64,000 bases of DNA. Source: Giardia muris. Lineage: Eukaryota > Fornicata > Diplomonadida > Hexamitidae. The position numbers were made by a program, and so were the translations under genes. Shown here piece by piece: positions 9,303 through 19,749 of the stretch. The stretch is from contig CM016929.1 in NCBI GenBank assembly GCA_006247105.1, positions 1 through 64,000 of the forward strand, read 5' to 3'. The notes below the pieces were generated by a model. The model was not told the DNA's origin. It ran no database searches and was given only the letters and a program-made list of their open reading frames with translations. Position 1 is the stretch's first letter. Every line of letters starts with the position of its first letter.

Positions 9303-10859
9303 TCACTTCCCCCTGCATCCGAACCACCAACCGAGGAAGCCCCCGAGGCCTCCCAGGACCAGCAGGACGGCAATGACGATCCCTGCAATGGCACCCCCCG
9401 AGAGCCCCGAAGAACTGGAGGAGGGGGGAGAGGGGCAGGCATCGTTGGTGGGAGTGGAGCCGTCCCAGCAGAGGGTGCACTTCCCATTTGGACAGGAGGT
9501 GCACCCACTGGGACAGGCCGTGCAGTCGGAGGGGCCGGTCACAGCAGTAGTGTTGTAGTACCCCACTGAGAGGCACTTGGTGCAGTCCGTCCCACTCGTG
9601 CAGGTGGCGCACCCGGGGGCGCAGGAGACGAGGACGGTCCCATTGAGGTAGAGGCCCGAGTCAGCCTTGACAGCTGTGCAGACTCCATTAGAGGCCGAGG
9701 TGCAGGCGCTCTTCCCGACCTCCGTGGAGGCGTTGTAGCAGCCCCCGTTGAGGAGGAAGAAGTTAGTGGTCGTGGACCCGGTCACGTCCTGGCACTTCCC
9801 GCACCTCGTGGAGGACGCGTCGGGGGCGCTTCCGTCCTCCTTCTGGCAGATCTGGGTCGCCCTCGTCACGTTCGTCGAGGCGACCAGAAGGCATTCTCCG
9901 TTGATCGGGACGAAGCCCGGCTTGCACTCGGAGCAGACCGTCGTGTTCCCGACCAGGAACTGCTTCTCCTTCGCACAGACGCCCAGCTCGGCGGCCTTGA
10001 AGGTCGAGTAGCATCCCTCGAGGTAGGGGACGTATCCATTGAGGCAGGACGTGCAGGTGCCGGAGGAGTCGGTGCAGACCTTCTTGGTGGTCTCGTTTGC
10101 AGGAACACACCCCCCGTCGATCGGGGCCTGATCAGTCTGACACTCGGTGCAGACGAGCCCCGGACCGAGGTTGGTGCAGGAGGTGCAGTTCTTGGGACAG
10201 GAGTCGCAGGACGTGATGGCAAGGGAGGAGTTGTAGGTCGGGCCGAAGGAGGGGAGGCAGGCCGAACAGGTCTTCTCGTCCGTGTCGCACGTCTTGCAGT
10301 TCTGGATGGTGCAGGCCTTGCAGGTCGAGCCGGCAAGAAGGCCGAAGCCGGGGCTGCAGGCGGAGCAGGTGTCGGCAGCACTCACCTGGGCACAGTTGGA
10401 GCACTTGGAGGTGTCACTGCATGTCTCGCAGCTCCCGTCGGTCTTGGGGAGGTAGTCCTTGGCACAGGAGGTGCACTTGAAGGTCGAGTCGTATGTGCAG
10501 GTGTTGCAGTTCGCCACTCCTCCCGCATCTGTCGAGTTGTCACTGCAGAGGTAGAGCTTACCTCCATTGACGAAGGTGATGGCATCCGTGGCCGCCGCAG
10601 TACAAGCACCACTGGTGACGGTTGAGCAGAGCTTCTTCCCGACGTCACCCGTCTTGTTGTAGCACCCACCATAGAAGAGGAAGTAGTCCGTTCCTGTTCC
10701 ACATCCTGTGCAGACACCATCGGCACAAGTAGCATCCGAGACAGTAGTAGTCGGATTCGCTGCACAAGCCCCATTGATCGGGGCCTGACTCGTGTCACTG
10801 CACTTCTTGCAGAACGTCCCCTCAACCCCCGGGATGGTGAAGGTCGAACCACCCCCGTC
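9303..10859 (-). pseudogene. VSP unit U5 (class B), mosaic, open frame without a usable start
   Basis: Open VSP frame of 518 codons. As in U2, the junction ATG is in frame but a TGA at 10860-10862 interrupts it after six codons. It is a clear mosaic. The first third matches U2 (IGGACAAN-type region up to STDAGG), then switches abruptly near 10515 to a U4-like block (ANCNTCTYDSTFKC, AKDYLPKTDG). Its C-terminal domain (CLSVGYYNTTAVTGPSDC, CTLCWDGSTPTND) is of the kind found in U11. It ends with the common transmembrane segment and CRGK. No signal peptide. Confidence 0.75.
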
Positions 10860-10884
10860 TCATCCTTCCCCCTTCACCATTCAC

Positions 10885-12396
10885 TCACTTCCCCCTGCAT
10901 CCGAACCACCAACCGAGGAAGCCCCCGAGACCTCCCAGCACCAGCAGGACGGCAATGACGATCCCCGCAATGGCACCCCCAGAGAGCCCCGAAGAACTGG
11001 AGGAGGGGGGAGAGGGGCAGGTCCCATTGAAGGATGACCCGTCCCAGCAGGTCGTGCAGGCCGTCGTGGTGCATCCCGTGCAGCCCGAGTGGTAGATCGA
11101 GCACGCCTTGCAGTCGGGGGTGGCAGAAGCATTGGTATTGGCGTTGTAGTACCCGAAGCCGCAGGACGTGCAGGTGACGGCACCGCTCGAGGAGGTGCAG
11201 GCCCCGCACCCCGGGACCTTCGAGGAGCAGGAGACGAGGACGTTGTTGTCGAGGTAGAGGCCCGAGGTGGTATTGACAGCTGTGCAGACCCCATTAGAGG
11301 CCGTGGTGCAGGCGCTCTTCCCGACCTCCGTGGAGGCGTTGTAGCAGCCCCCGTTGAGGAGGAAGAACTTAGTGGTCGAGGCCCCGGTCACGTCCTGGCA
11401 CTTCCCGCACCTCGTGGAGGACGCATCGAGGGCGCTTCCGTCCTCCTTCTGGCAGATCTGGGTCGCCCTCGTCACGTTCGTCGAGGCGACCAGAAGGCAT
11501 TCTCCGTTGATCGGGACGAAGCCCGGCTTGCACTCGGAGCAGACCGTCGTGTTCCCGACCAGGAACTGCTTCTCCTTCGCACAGACGCCCAGCTCGGCGG
11601 CCTTGAAGGTCGAGTAGCATCCCTCGAGGTAGGGGACGTATCCATTGAGGCAGGACGTGCAGGTGCCGGAGGAGTCGGTGCAGACCTTGTCGTTCTTATC
11701 CACGCACGTCCCGTCGATCGGGGCCTGATCAGTCTGACACTCGGTGCAGACGAGCCCCGGACCGAGGTTGGTGCAGGAGGTGCAGTTCTTGGGACAGGAG
11801 TCGCAGGACGTGATGGCAAGGGAGGAGTTGTAGGTCGGGCCGAAGGAGGGGAGGCAGGCCGAACAGGTCTTCTCGTCCGTGTCGCACGTCTTGCAGTTCT
11901 GGATGGTACAGGCCTTGCAGGTCTTGTCGGCAAGAAGGCCGAAGCCGGGAAGGCAGGTCTGACAGGTGAAGGTGGTTGAGGACGACTCGTAGGTGCACGT
12001 ACCGCAGTTCTCTTTTCCTCCTGCATCTGTCGAGGTGTCACTGCAGAGGTAGAGAACCTCACTCTTGATGAAGGCGGGAGAGTTATCCTGGAGATCGGTG
12101 CACTTCCCAGCAGCCACGGTCTTGCAGAGCTTCTTCCCGACGTCACCTGTCTTGTTGTAGCACCCACCATAGAAGAGGAAGTAGTCCGTTCCTGTTCCAC
12201 ATCCTGTGCAGGCACCACTACCACAAGTAGCATCCGTGACAGTATTAGTCGGATTCGCTGCACAAGCCCCATTGATCGGGGCCTGGTTCGTGTCACTGCA
12301 CTTCTTGCAGAACTCTCCATCAACCCCCGGGATGGTGAACTTTGAGTTTGCATCGCACTCTCCCGTAGCTCGAGCCTTCCCTCCCCCCTTCACCAT
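10885..12396 (-). CDS. VSP unit U6 (class B), ATG present, no signal peptide
   Basis: Encodes 503 residues starting MVKGGGKARATGEC from the junction ATG, which here is in frame and not followed by a stop. It contains TIPGVDGEFCKKC, YFLFYGGCYNKTGD, a class B centre (SFGPTYNSSLAITSC, FKAAELGVCAKEK), GGCYNASTEVG, the transmembrane segment and CRGK. The C-terminal part is nearly identical to U4, and an internal block (ENCGTCTYESSSTTFTC) to U2. It lacks a hydrophobic N-terminus, so surface delivery from this frame is not expected. Confidence 0.83.
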   Translation of the reverse strand: MVKGGGKARATGECDANSKFTIPGVDGEFCKKCSDTNQAPINGACAANPTNTVTDATCGSGACTGCGTGTDYFLFYGGCYNKTGDVGKKLCKTVAAGKCTDLQDNSPAFIKSEVLYLCSDTSTDAGGKENCGTCTYESSSTTFTCQTCLPGFGLLADKTCKACTIQNCKTCDTDEKTCSACLPSFGPTYNSSLAITSCDSCPKNCTSCTNLGPGLVCTECQTDQAPIDGTCVDKNDKVCTDSSGTCTSCLNGYVPYLEGCYSTFKAAELGVCAKEKQFLVGNTTVCSECKPGFVPINGECLLVASTNVTRATQICQKEDGSALDASSTRCGKCQDVTGASTTKFFLLNGGCYNASTEVGKSACTTASNGVCTAVNTTSGLYLDNNVLVSCSSKVPGCGACTSSSGAVTCTSCGFGYYNANTNASATPDCKACSIYHSGCTGCTTTACTTCWDGSSFNGTCPSPPSSSSSGLSGGAIAGIVIAVLLVLGGLGGFLGWWFGCRGK

Positions 12397-12400
12397 TCAC

Positions 12401-14317
12401 TCACTTCCCCCTGCATCCGAACCACCAACCGAGGAAGCCCCCGAGGCCTCCCAACACCAGCAGGACGGCAATGACGATCCCCGCAATGGCACCCCCCGAG
12501 AGCCCCGAGGAGGAGGAGGAGGGGACGGCACTGCACTTCCCGTCGGTCGGGGCACTCCCGTCCCAGCACGTGATGCAGGCCGAGGCGGAGCACGTCGTGC
12601 AGCCACTGGGGCAGGCCTTGCAGTCAGAGGAGGAGGTGACGGGGGTCGTGTTGTAGTACCCGAGACCGCAGGACGTGCAGACAGTCGAGGAGGAGCATGC
12701 CCCACAACCGGCCGGACAGAGGGTGAAGACGCCTGAGGTCGTATTGAGAGGGAAGGGGGAGCCACTGGCAGCCTGAGAGCACTGACCATTGGAGGCCGAT
12801 GAGCACAGCTTACTCCCGACGGAGTTCGGAGTCACGGGGTAGCAGCCCCCCTCGAAGAGGAAGTAGGCCGTCGAGCAGTTCTCGCACCTCGTGGCGGTCC
12901 CGTCGACAGGAGTCTTCCCGTCGGCCTTCATGCAGACGTCGTTGGTGGCCGTCCTCGAGATGGTCGAGCTGACCTCGAGGCACGTCCCGTCGATCGGAAC
13001 GCTTCCCTTCTTGCACTCCTTGCACACCAGGGCCTCCCCGACGAGAAGCTGGTTGCTCCTGGCACAGAGGCCCGTCTTGTCCGCATCGAAGGAGGAGAGG
13101 CAGGAGGAGTTGGAGAGCATGCATCCGTTGAGGCAGGACGTGCAGGAGAAGGACGTGGAGTAGGTGCAGGTGTCGCAGTTCGCCTTCCCGTTCGTCGCGT
13201 CCCCGCAGAGGTAGAGCTTGGTGTCCTTGAGGAAGGCGATGGAAGTCGAGGTCGAGCAGGTCCCGTCTGCCGTCCGAGTCGTCATTGCCGTGCACAGCTT
13301 GCTCCCGACCCCACTAGCCTGGGCATAGCACCCCCCGTTGAAGAGGAAGTGGGTGCTCGAGGACCCACAGGAGTTGCAGACCCCGACCTGGGTGTCCGCC
13401 TGGCTCGTCGTGCATGAGCTGGTCGAATCGGCCTTCCCCCCTTCCACCTTCAGACACCTCCCGTCGACGGGGGCGAGCCCCTTCCCGCACTTACCGCAGA
13501 GGACCTCGGACCAGCCCGGGACGGAGAAGGACTCGAGGCAGATCCCGAGGCTCTTGAGGCTCTCGGGGCTGAAGCAGCCGTCGTGGAAGAAGAGGCTCCC
13601 CTCCTTGCAGGCCGTGCACTTTCCGGAGTTGGCGTCCGGGGTGCAGGAGGAGGCACTGTCCTTGAGGACGCACTTCCCGTTGACGGGGACGTGAGTGGCA
13701 CCATTGCACTCGAGACACACGAAGCTGGTCCCGATCTGCATGCAGCTCTTGCAGTTCTCGTCCGATGAGCAGCTGACGCAGGAGGTGATCGTTGGTGCAT
13801 CGAGGCTCTCCACGACAGGCCCGAACCCGGAGGCGCACTCCGTGCAGGTCGGCTTGTTGGCGGCGGGGGAGGTGCAGGTCTTGCAGTTGGGAACCCCGTT
13901 CGTCTCGTCGTCGCAGGTGTAGAGGCCTGAGGGGTTGGAGTTACTCCCCTTCACGAAGATGCCCGTCGCACCGCTGGCCCTCTCTGAGCACTGCCCGTTC
14001 GATGCCGTCTTGCAGAGAGCAGCGCCCTCGCCTCCACTGGCCTGGTTGTAGCACCCCCCGTAGAAGAGGAAGTAGGTGTTGGAGCCCCCAGTGACCGATG
14101 CAGTGCAGTCCGTGCAGGCCCCATTGTTGCCCTTCGTACAATGATCCGTCGCCTCTGTTGGGGCCTTGCACGTCCCGTCGATCGAGGCCTGGTTCGTGTC
14201 ACTGCACTCCTTGCAGACCTTCCCCAGCGTCCCGAGGTCGAGGCAGCTCCCCGTCTTGCAGTTGCCTGACGCATCTCCTTCCGTACACGAGAGGGCTCTC
14301 GCGTTCTTCCCTCCCCT
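12401..14317 (-). pseudogene. VSP unit U7 (class A), open frame without a usable start
   Basis: The VSP frame is open for 638 codons between the TGA at 14318-14320 and its normal stop. The junction ATG reads another frame because the G-run differs from U1 and U3. The protein begins GGKNARALSCTEGDASG and follows the class A plan: LDLGTLGKVCKEC, YFLFYGGCYNQASGGEG, GFGPVVESLDAPTITSC, LESFSVPGWSEVL, GGCYAQASGVG, GGCYPVTPNSVG, the transmembrane segment and CRGK. Its 3' third is shared with U9 and U10 rather than U1 and U3. Confidence 0.75.
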
Positions 14318-14328
14318 TCACCATTCAC

Positions 14329-15843
14329 TCACTTCCCCCTGCATCCGAACCACCAACCGAGGAAGCCCCCGAGGCCTCCCAGGACCAGAAGGACGGCAAT
14401 GACGATCCCTGCAATGGCACCCCCCGAGAGCCCCGAAGAACTGGAGGAGGGGGGAGGGGGACACTTCCCACTGGTGTCGGGGTTGTTTCCATTCCAGCAG
14501 GTCGTGCAGGTGGTCGCATTGGTGCAGACCGTGCATCCTGAAGGGCAGGCCGTGCAGTTGGGGGCGGTTCCGAAGTACCCCAGGCCGCAGGACGTGCAGG
14601 TGGTGGCTCCGTTCGAGGAGGTGCAGACCCCACAGCCGGCCGGACAGGGGGTGAAGGTCCCGTTCGCGTCCACGAGGAAGGGGCCCCCGCTGGTCGGGGC
14701 GGCGGTGCACTTCCCGTTGGAGGCCGATGAGCAGATGAGGCTCCCGACGGAGGAAGAGGAGGAAGACCCCGCGGCCGGGATGGGGTAGCAGCCCCCGTTG
14801 AAGAGGAAGTAGTCGTTCCCATTGACTGCTGAGGTGATGCAGGCCCCGCACTTCGTGGCGGTGTCCGAGACCTTGTTCCCCTTCTCGTCGAGGCAGATGT
14901 TGTTCCCGGTTGCTCTCGTCCCATTGTTGATCTGCTTGATCGGAAGACACTCCCCGTCGATCGGGACGAAACCCCCCTTGCACTCGGTACAGACGGTCGT
15001 GTTCCCGACGAGGAGCTGGCTTCCCAGGGCACAGACCTTGAGGTCCGCCGCCTTCTGGGGGGAGAGACACCCGCCCTGGTAGAAGAGGAACCCGTTCTTG
15101 CAGGACGAGCAGGTCCCGTCTGGGGTCGTTGGGGCCGTGCAGACGTTCGAGTTCGTGGAGCAGTTCCCGTCGATGGGGACCTTCCCCGTTCCGCACTTCT
15201 CGCAGATGGTCGAGAAGCCCTGGTCGGCGCACTCGGTGCAGTCCGTGGGGCAGGAGGTGCAGTTCGTGATGACGAGGGATGAGTCGTAGACGGGCCCGAA
15301 CCCGGAGGCGCACTCGGAGCAGGCGGAGGAGGAGCACGTCTTGCAGTTCTGGACGGTGCAGGCCGTGCAGGAGACGGGGTCGGAAGTGGTGGTGGTGTTG
15401 GGGTAGAAGCCCTCGAGGCACGAGTTGCAGGTGAGGACATCTGAGGCATAGGTGCAGGTGCTGCAGCCCGATGCCCCGTTTGTCGCATCGCTACAGAGGT
15501 AGAGGTTCTTATTACTACCATCCGTCTTGACGAAGGTGATCGCACCATCAGCTGCCGTCTCACAAACACCGTTGGTGGCCGTCTTGCAGAGCTGCTTTCC
15601 AACCCCCTGTGTCTGGTCATAGCATCCCCCGTTGAACAGGAAGTAGGTGCTGGAAGTAAGGTCTCCTCCGCTACTGGTCGCTTTGCAGTCCGTGCAGGCC
15701 CCCTTGCTATCCGACGTGCAGTGATCCGTGCCTGCTGTTGGGGCCTTACACGTCCCGTCGATCGGGGCCTCACCCGTCTCACTGCACTTCTTGCAGAACT
15801 CTCCCTCAACCCCCGGGATGGTGAAGGTCGAACCACCCCCGTC
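14329..15843 (-). pseudogene. VSP unit U8, divergent, open frame without a usable start
   Basis: Open VSP frame of 504 codons bounded upstream by TGA at 15844-15846. The junction ATG is out of frame. Ends are typical (STFTIPGVEGEFCKKC at the start, serine run, transmembrane segment and CRGK), but the centre is unlike the other units: EGFYPNTTTTSDPVSC, TNCTSCPTDCTECADQG, KAADLKVCALGSQLLVGN, GGCYPIPAAGSSSSSSVG and a C-terminal WNGNNPDTSGKCPPPP. The EGFYPNTTTT block recurs in U10, evidence of exchange. It has no signal peptide. It is the best preserved sign of a third VSP lineage here. Confidence 0.75.
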
Positions 15844-15867
15844 TCATCCTTCCCCTTCACCATTCAC

Positions 15868-17775
15868 TCACTTCCCCCTGCATCCGAACCACCAACCGAG
15901 GAAGCCCCCGAGACCTCCCAGGACCAGCAGGACGGCGATGACGATCCCCGCAATGGCACCCCCAGAGAGCCCCGAGGAGGAGGAGGAGGGGACGGCACTG
16001 CACTTCCCGTCGGTCGGGGCACTCCCGTCCCAGCACGTGATGCAGGCCGAGGCGGAGCACGTCGTACAGCCACTGGGACAGGCCTTGCAGTCAGAGGAGG
16101 AGGTGACGGGGGTCGTGTTGTAGTACCCGAGACCGCAGGACGTGCAGACAGTCGAGGAGGAGCATGCCCCACAACCGGCCGGACAGAGGGTGAAGACGCC
16201 TGAGGTCGTATTGAGAGGGAAGGGGGAGCCACTGGCAGCCTGAGAGCACTGACCATTGGAGGCCGATGAGCACAGCTTGCTCCCGACGGAGTTCGGAGTC
16301 ACGGGGTAGCAGCCCCCCTCGAAGAGGAAGTAGGCCGTCGAGCAGTTCTCGCACCTCGTGGCGGTCCCGTCGACAGGAGTCTTCCCGTCGGCCTTCATGC
16401 AGACGTCGTTGGTGGCCGTCCTCGAGATGGTCGAGCTGACCTCGAGGCACGTCCCGTCGATCGGAACACTTCCCTTCTTGCACTCCTTGCACACCAGGGC
16501 CTCCCCGACGAGAAGCTGGTTGCTCCTGGCACAGAGGCCCGTCTTGTCCGCATCGAAGGAGGAGATGCAGGAGGAGTTGGAGAGCATGCATCCGTTGAGG
16601 CAGGACGTGCAGGAGAAGGACCCGGAGTAGGTGCAGGTGTCGCAGTTCGCCTTCCCGTTCGTCGCGTCTCCGCAGAGGTAGAGCTTGGTGTCCTTGAGGA
16701 AGGCGATGGAGGTCGGGGTCGAGCAGGTCCCGTCTGCCGCCCGAGTCGTCATTGCCGTGCACAGCTTGTTCCCGACCCCCTTTGACTGGTCGTAGCACCC
16801 CCCGTTGAAGAGGAAGTGGGTGCTCGAGGACCCACAGGAGTTGCAGACCCCGACCTGGGTGTCCGCCTGGCTCGTCGTGCATGAGCTGGTCTGATCGGCC
16901 TTCCCCCCTTCCACCTTTATACACCTCCCGTCGACGGGGGCGAGCCCCTTCCCGCACTTACCGCAGAGGACCTCGGACCAGCCCGGGACGGAGAAGGACT
17001 CGAGGCAGATCCCGAGGCTCTTGAGGCTCTCGGGGCTGAAGCAGCCGTCGTGGAAGAAGAGGCTCCCCTCCTTGCAGGCCGTGCACTTTCCGGAGTTGGC
17101 GTCCGGGGTGCAGGAGGAGGCACTGTCCTTGAGGACGCACTTCCCGTTGACGGGGACGTGAGTGTCAGCATTGCACTCGAGACACACGAAGCTGGTCCCG
17201 ATCTGCATGCAGCTCTTGCAGTTCTCGTCCGATGAGCAGTTGACGCAGGAGGTGATCGTTGGTGCATCGAGGCTCTCCACGACAGGCCCGAACCCGGAGG
17301 CGCACTCCGTGCAGGTCGGCTTGTCGGCGGCGGGGGAGGTGCAGGTCTTGCAGTTGGGAACCCCGTTCGTCTTATCATCACAGGTGTAGAGGCCTGAGGG
17401 GTTGGAGTCGCTCCCCTTCACGAAGATGCCCGTCGCAGTATCAGCCCTCTTTGAGCACTTCCCGTTCGATGCCGTCTTGCAGAGAGTAGCGCCCTCGCCT
17501 CCACTGGCCTGGTTGTAGCACCCCCCGTAGAAGAGGAAGTAGGTCCCTGTGCATGCCGTGCAGACACCAGTGGTTGTGTCCTTCGTACAGTCCGTGCCTG
17601 CTGTTGGGGCCTTGCACGTCCCGTCGATCGAGGCCTCGGTCGTGGTCGCGCACTCCTTGCAGACCTTTCCCAGCGTCCCGAGGTCGAGGCAGCTCCCCGT
17701 CTTGCAGTCGCCTGATGTCTCTCCTTCCGTACACGTGAGGTCTCTCGCGTTCTTCACCTCCCCTTCACCATTCAC
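15868..17775 (-). pseudogene. VSP unit U9 (class A), GTG-only start, in frame with U10
   Basis: Open for 635 codons directly from the base after the U10 stop codon. The first codon is GTG (VNGEGEVKNARDLTC), with no ATG before the VSP domain. Class A plan with YFLFYGGCYNQASGGEG, GGCYDQSKGVG, GGCYPVTPNSVG, the transmembrane segment and CRGK. U9, U10 and U11 all lie in one reading frame, separated only by single TGA codons. No signal peptide. The junction ATG in the other frame meets TGA within six codons. Confidence 0.78.
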
Positions 17776-19749
17776 TCACTTCCCCCTGCATCCGAACCAC
17801 CAACCGAGGAAGCCCCCGAGGCCTCCCAGGACCAGCAGGACGGCGATGACGATCCCCGCAATGGCACCCCCAGAGAGCCCCGAGGAGGAGGAGGAGGGGA
17901 CGGCACTGCACTTCCCGTCGGTCGGGGCACTCCCGTCCCAGCACGTGATGCAGGCCGAGGCGGAGCACGTCGTACAGCCACTGGGGCAGGCCTTGCAGTC
18001 AGAGGAGGAGGTGACGGGGGTCGTGTTGTAGTACCCGAGACCGCAGGACGTGCAGACAGTCGAGGAGGAGCATGCCCCACAACCGGCCGGACAGAGGGTG
18101 AAGACGCCTGAGGTCGTATTGAGAGGGAAGGGGGAGCCACTGGCAGCCTGAGAGCACTGACCATTGGAGGCCGATGAGCACAGCTTGCTCCCGACGGAGT
18201 TCGGAGTCACGGGGTAGCAGCCCCCCTCGAAGAGGAAGTAGGTCGTCGAGCAGTTCTCGCACCTCGTGGCGGTCCCGTCGACAGGAGTCTTCCCGTCGGC
18301 CTTCATGCAGACGTCGTTGGTGGCCGTCCTCGAGATGGTCGAGCTGACCTCGAGGCACGTCCCGTCGATCGGAACACTTCCCTTCTTGCACTCCTTGCAC
18401 ACCAGGGCCTCCCCGACGAGAAGCTGGTTGCTCCTGGCACAGAGGCCCGTCTTGTCCGCATCGAAGGAGGAGAGGCAGGAGGAGTTGGAGAGCATGCATC
18501 CGTTGAGGCAGGACGTGCAGGAGAAGGACGTGGAGTAGGTGCAGGTGTCGCAGTTCGCCTTCCCGTTCGTCGCGTCCCCGCAGAGGTAGAGCTTGGTGTC
18601 CTTGAGGAAGGCGATGGAAGTCGAGGTCGAGCAGGTCCCGTCTGCCGCCCGAGTCGTCATTGCCTTGCACAGCTTGCTCCCGACCCCCTTTGACTGGTCG
18701 TAGCACCCCCCGTTGAAGAGGAAGTGGGTGCTCGAGGACCCACAGGAGTTGCAGACCCCGACCTGAGTTCCATCTTGGCTCGTCGTGCATGAGCTGGTCT
18801 GATCGGCCGTCCCCCCTTCCACCTTTATACACCTCCCGTCGACGGGGGCGAGCCCCTTCCCGCACTTACCGCAGAGGACCTCGGACCAGCCCGGGACGGA
18901 GAAGGACTCGAGGCAGATCCCGAGGCTCTTGAGGCTCTCGGGGCTGAAGCAGCCGTCGTGGAAGAAGAGGCTCCCCTCCTTGCAGGCCGTGCACTTTCCG
19001 GAGTTGGCGTCCGGGGTGCAGGAGGAGGCACTGTCCTTGAGGACGCACTTCCCGTTGACGGGGACGTGAGTGTCAGCATTGCACTCGAGACACACGAAGC
19101 TGGTCCCGATCTGCATGCAGCTCTTGCAGTTCTCGTCCGATGAGCAGCTGACGCAGGAGGTGACCGTCGGTGCATCGAGGCTCTCCACGACAGGCCCGAA
19201 CCCGGAGGCGCACTCCGTGCAGGCGGAGGAGGAGCACGTCTTGCAGTTCTTGATGGTGCAGGCCGTGCAGTTGACGGGACTGGTGGTGGTGGTGGTGTTG
19301 GGGTAGAAGCCCTCGAGGCACGAGGTGCAGTTGAAGGCGGGTGTTTTAGTCGAGTCGTAGGTGCAGGTGCTGCAGCCCGATGCCCCGTTCGTCGCATCGC
19401 TACAGAGGTAGAGCTTCTTGTCCTTGACGAAGGTGATGGCAGGATTCGTGGCCGCCGTCTCGCAAGTTCCATCCTTAGTGCTTGGAAGAGCGGAGCAGAG
19501 CTTGTTCCCAGGCTCCTTGGTCTGGTCATAACAGCCCCCGTAGAAGAGGAAGTAGTCACCTGTTCCACATCCCGTACAGACACCATTGGCACAAGTAGCA
19601 CCCGTGACAGTATTAGTCGGATTCTCTGCACAAGCCCCATCGATCGGGGCCTCACCCGTCTCACTGCACTTCTTGCAGAACTCTCCCTCAACCCCCGGGA
19701 TGGTGAAGGTCGAACCACCCTCGTCCCATCCTTCCCCTTCACCATTCAC
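17776..19749 (-). pseudogene. VSP unit U10 (class A mosaic), GTG-only start, in frame with U11
   Basis: Open for 657 codons immediately after the U11 stop, starting with GTG (VNGEGEGWDEGGSTF). It keeps TGG where U2, U4, U5 and U8 have TGA, so the frame crosses the junction. The N-terminal third (STFTIPGVEGEFCKKC, EGFYPNTTTT) resembles U4 and U8. From GFGPVVESLDAPT onward it is class A and nearly identical to U9. It therefore joins a class B/U8-type front to a class A back. Transmembrane segment and CRGK present, signal peptide absent. Confidence 0.78.

Noticed and set aside
7923..9569. Plus-strand ORF of 548 codons antisense to VSP units, and similar ones at 4522-5418, 11089-11979 and 21239-22879
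   Set aside because: They recur with each class B unit, have Gly/Ala/Arg/Val-rich composition with no domain, and mirror the cysteine-rich VSP frame. GC-rich codons simply leave few stops on the other strand.
14325..15863. Minus-strand ORF of 512 codons with ATG at the junction, overlapping U8
   Set aside because: It is the out-of-frame reading from the junction ATG. It has Arg/Pro/Ser-rich shadow composition, while the VSP frame beside it is open with all cysteines conserved.
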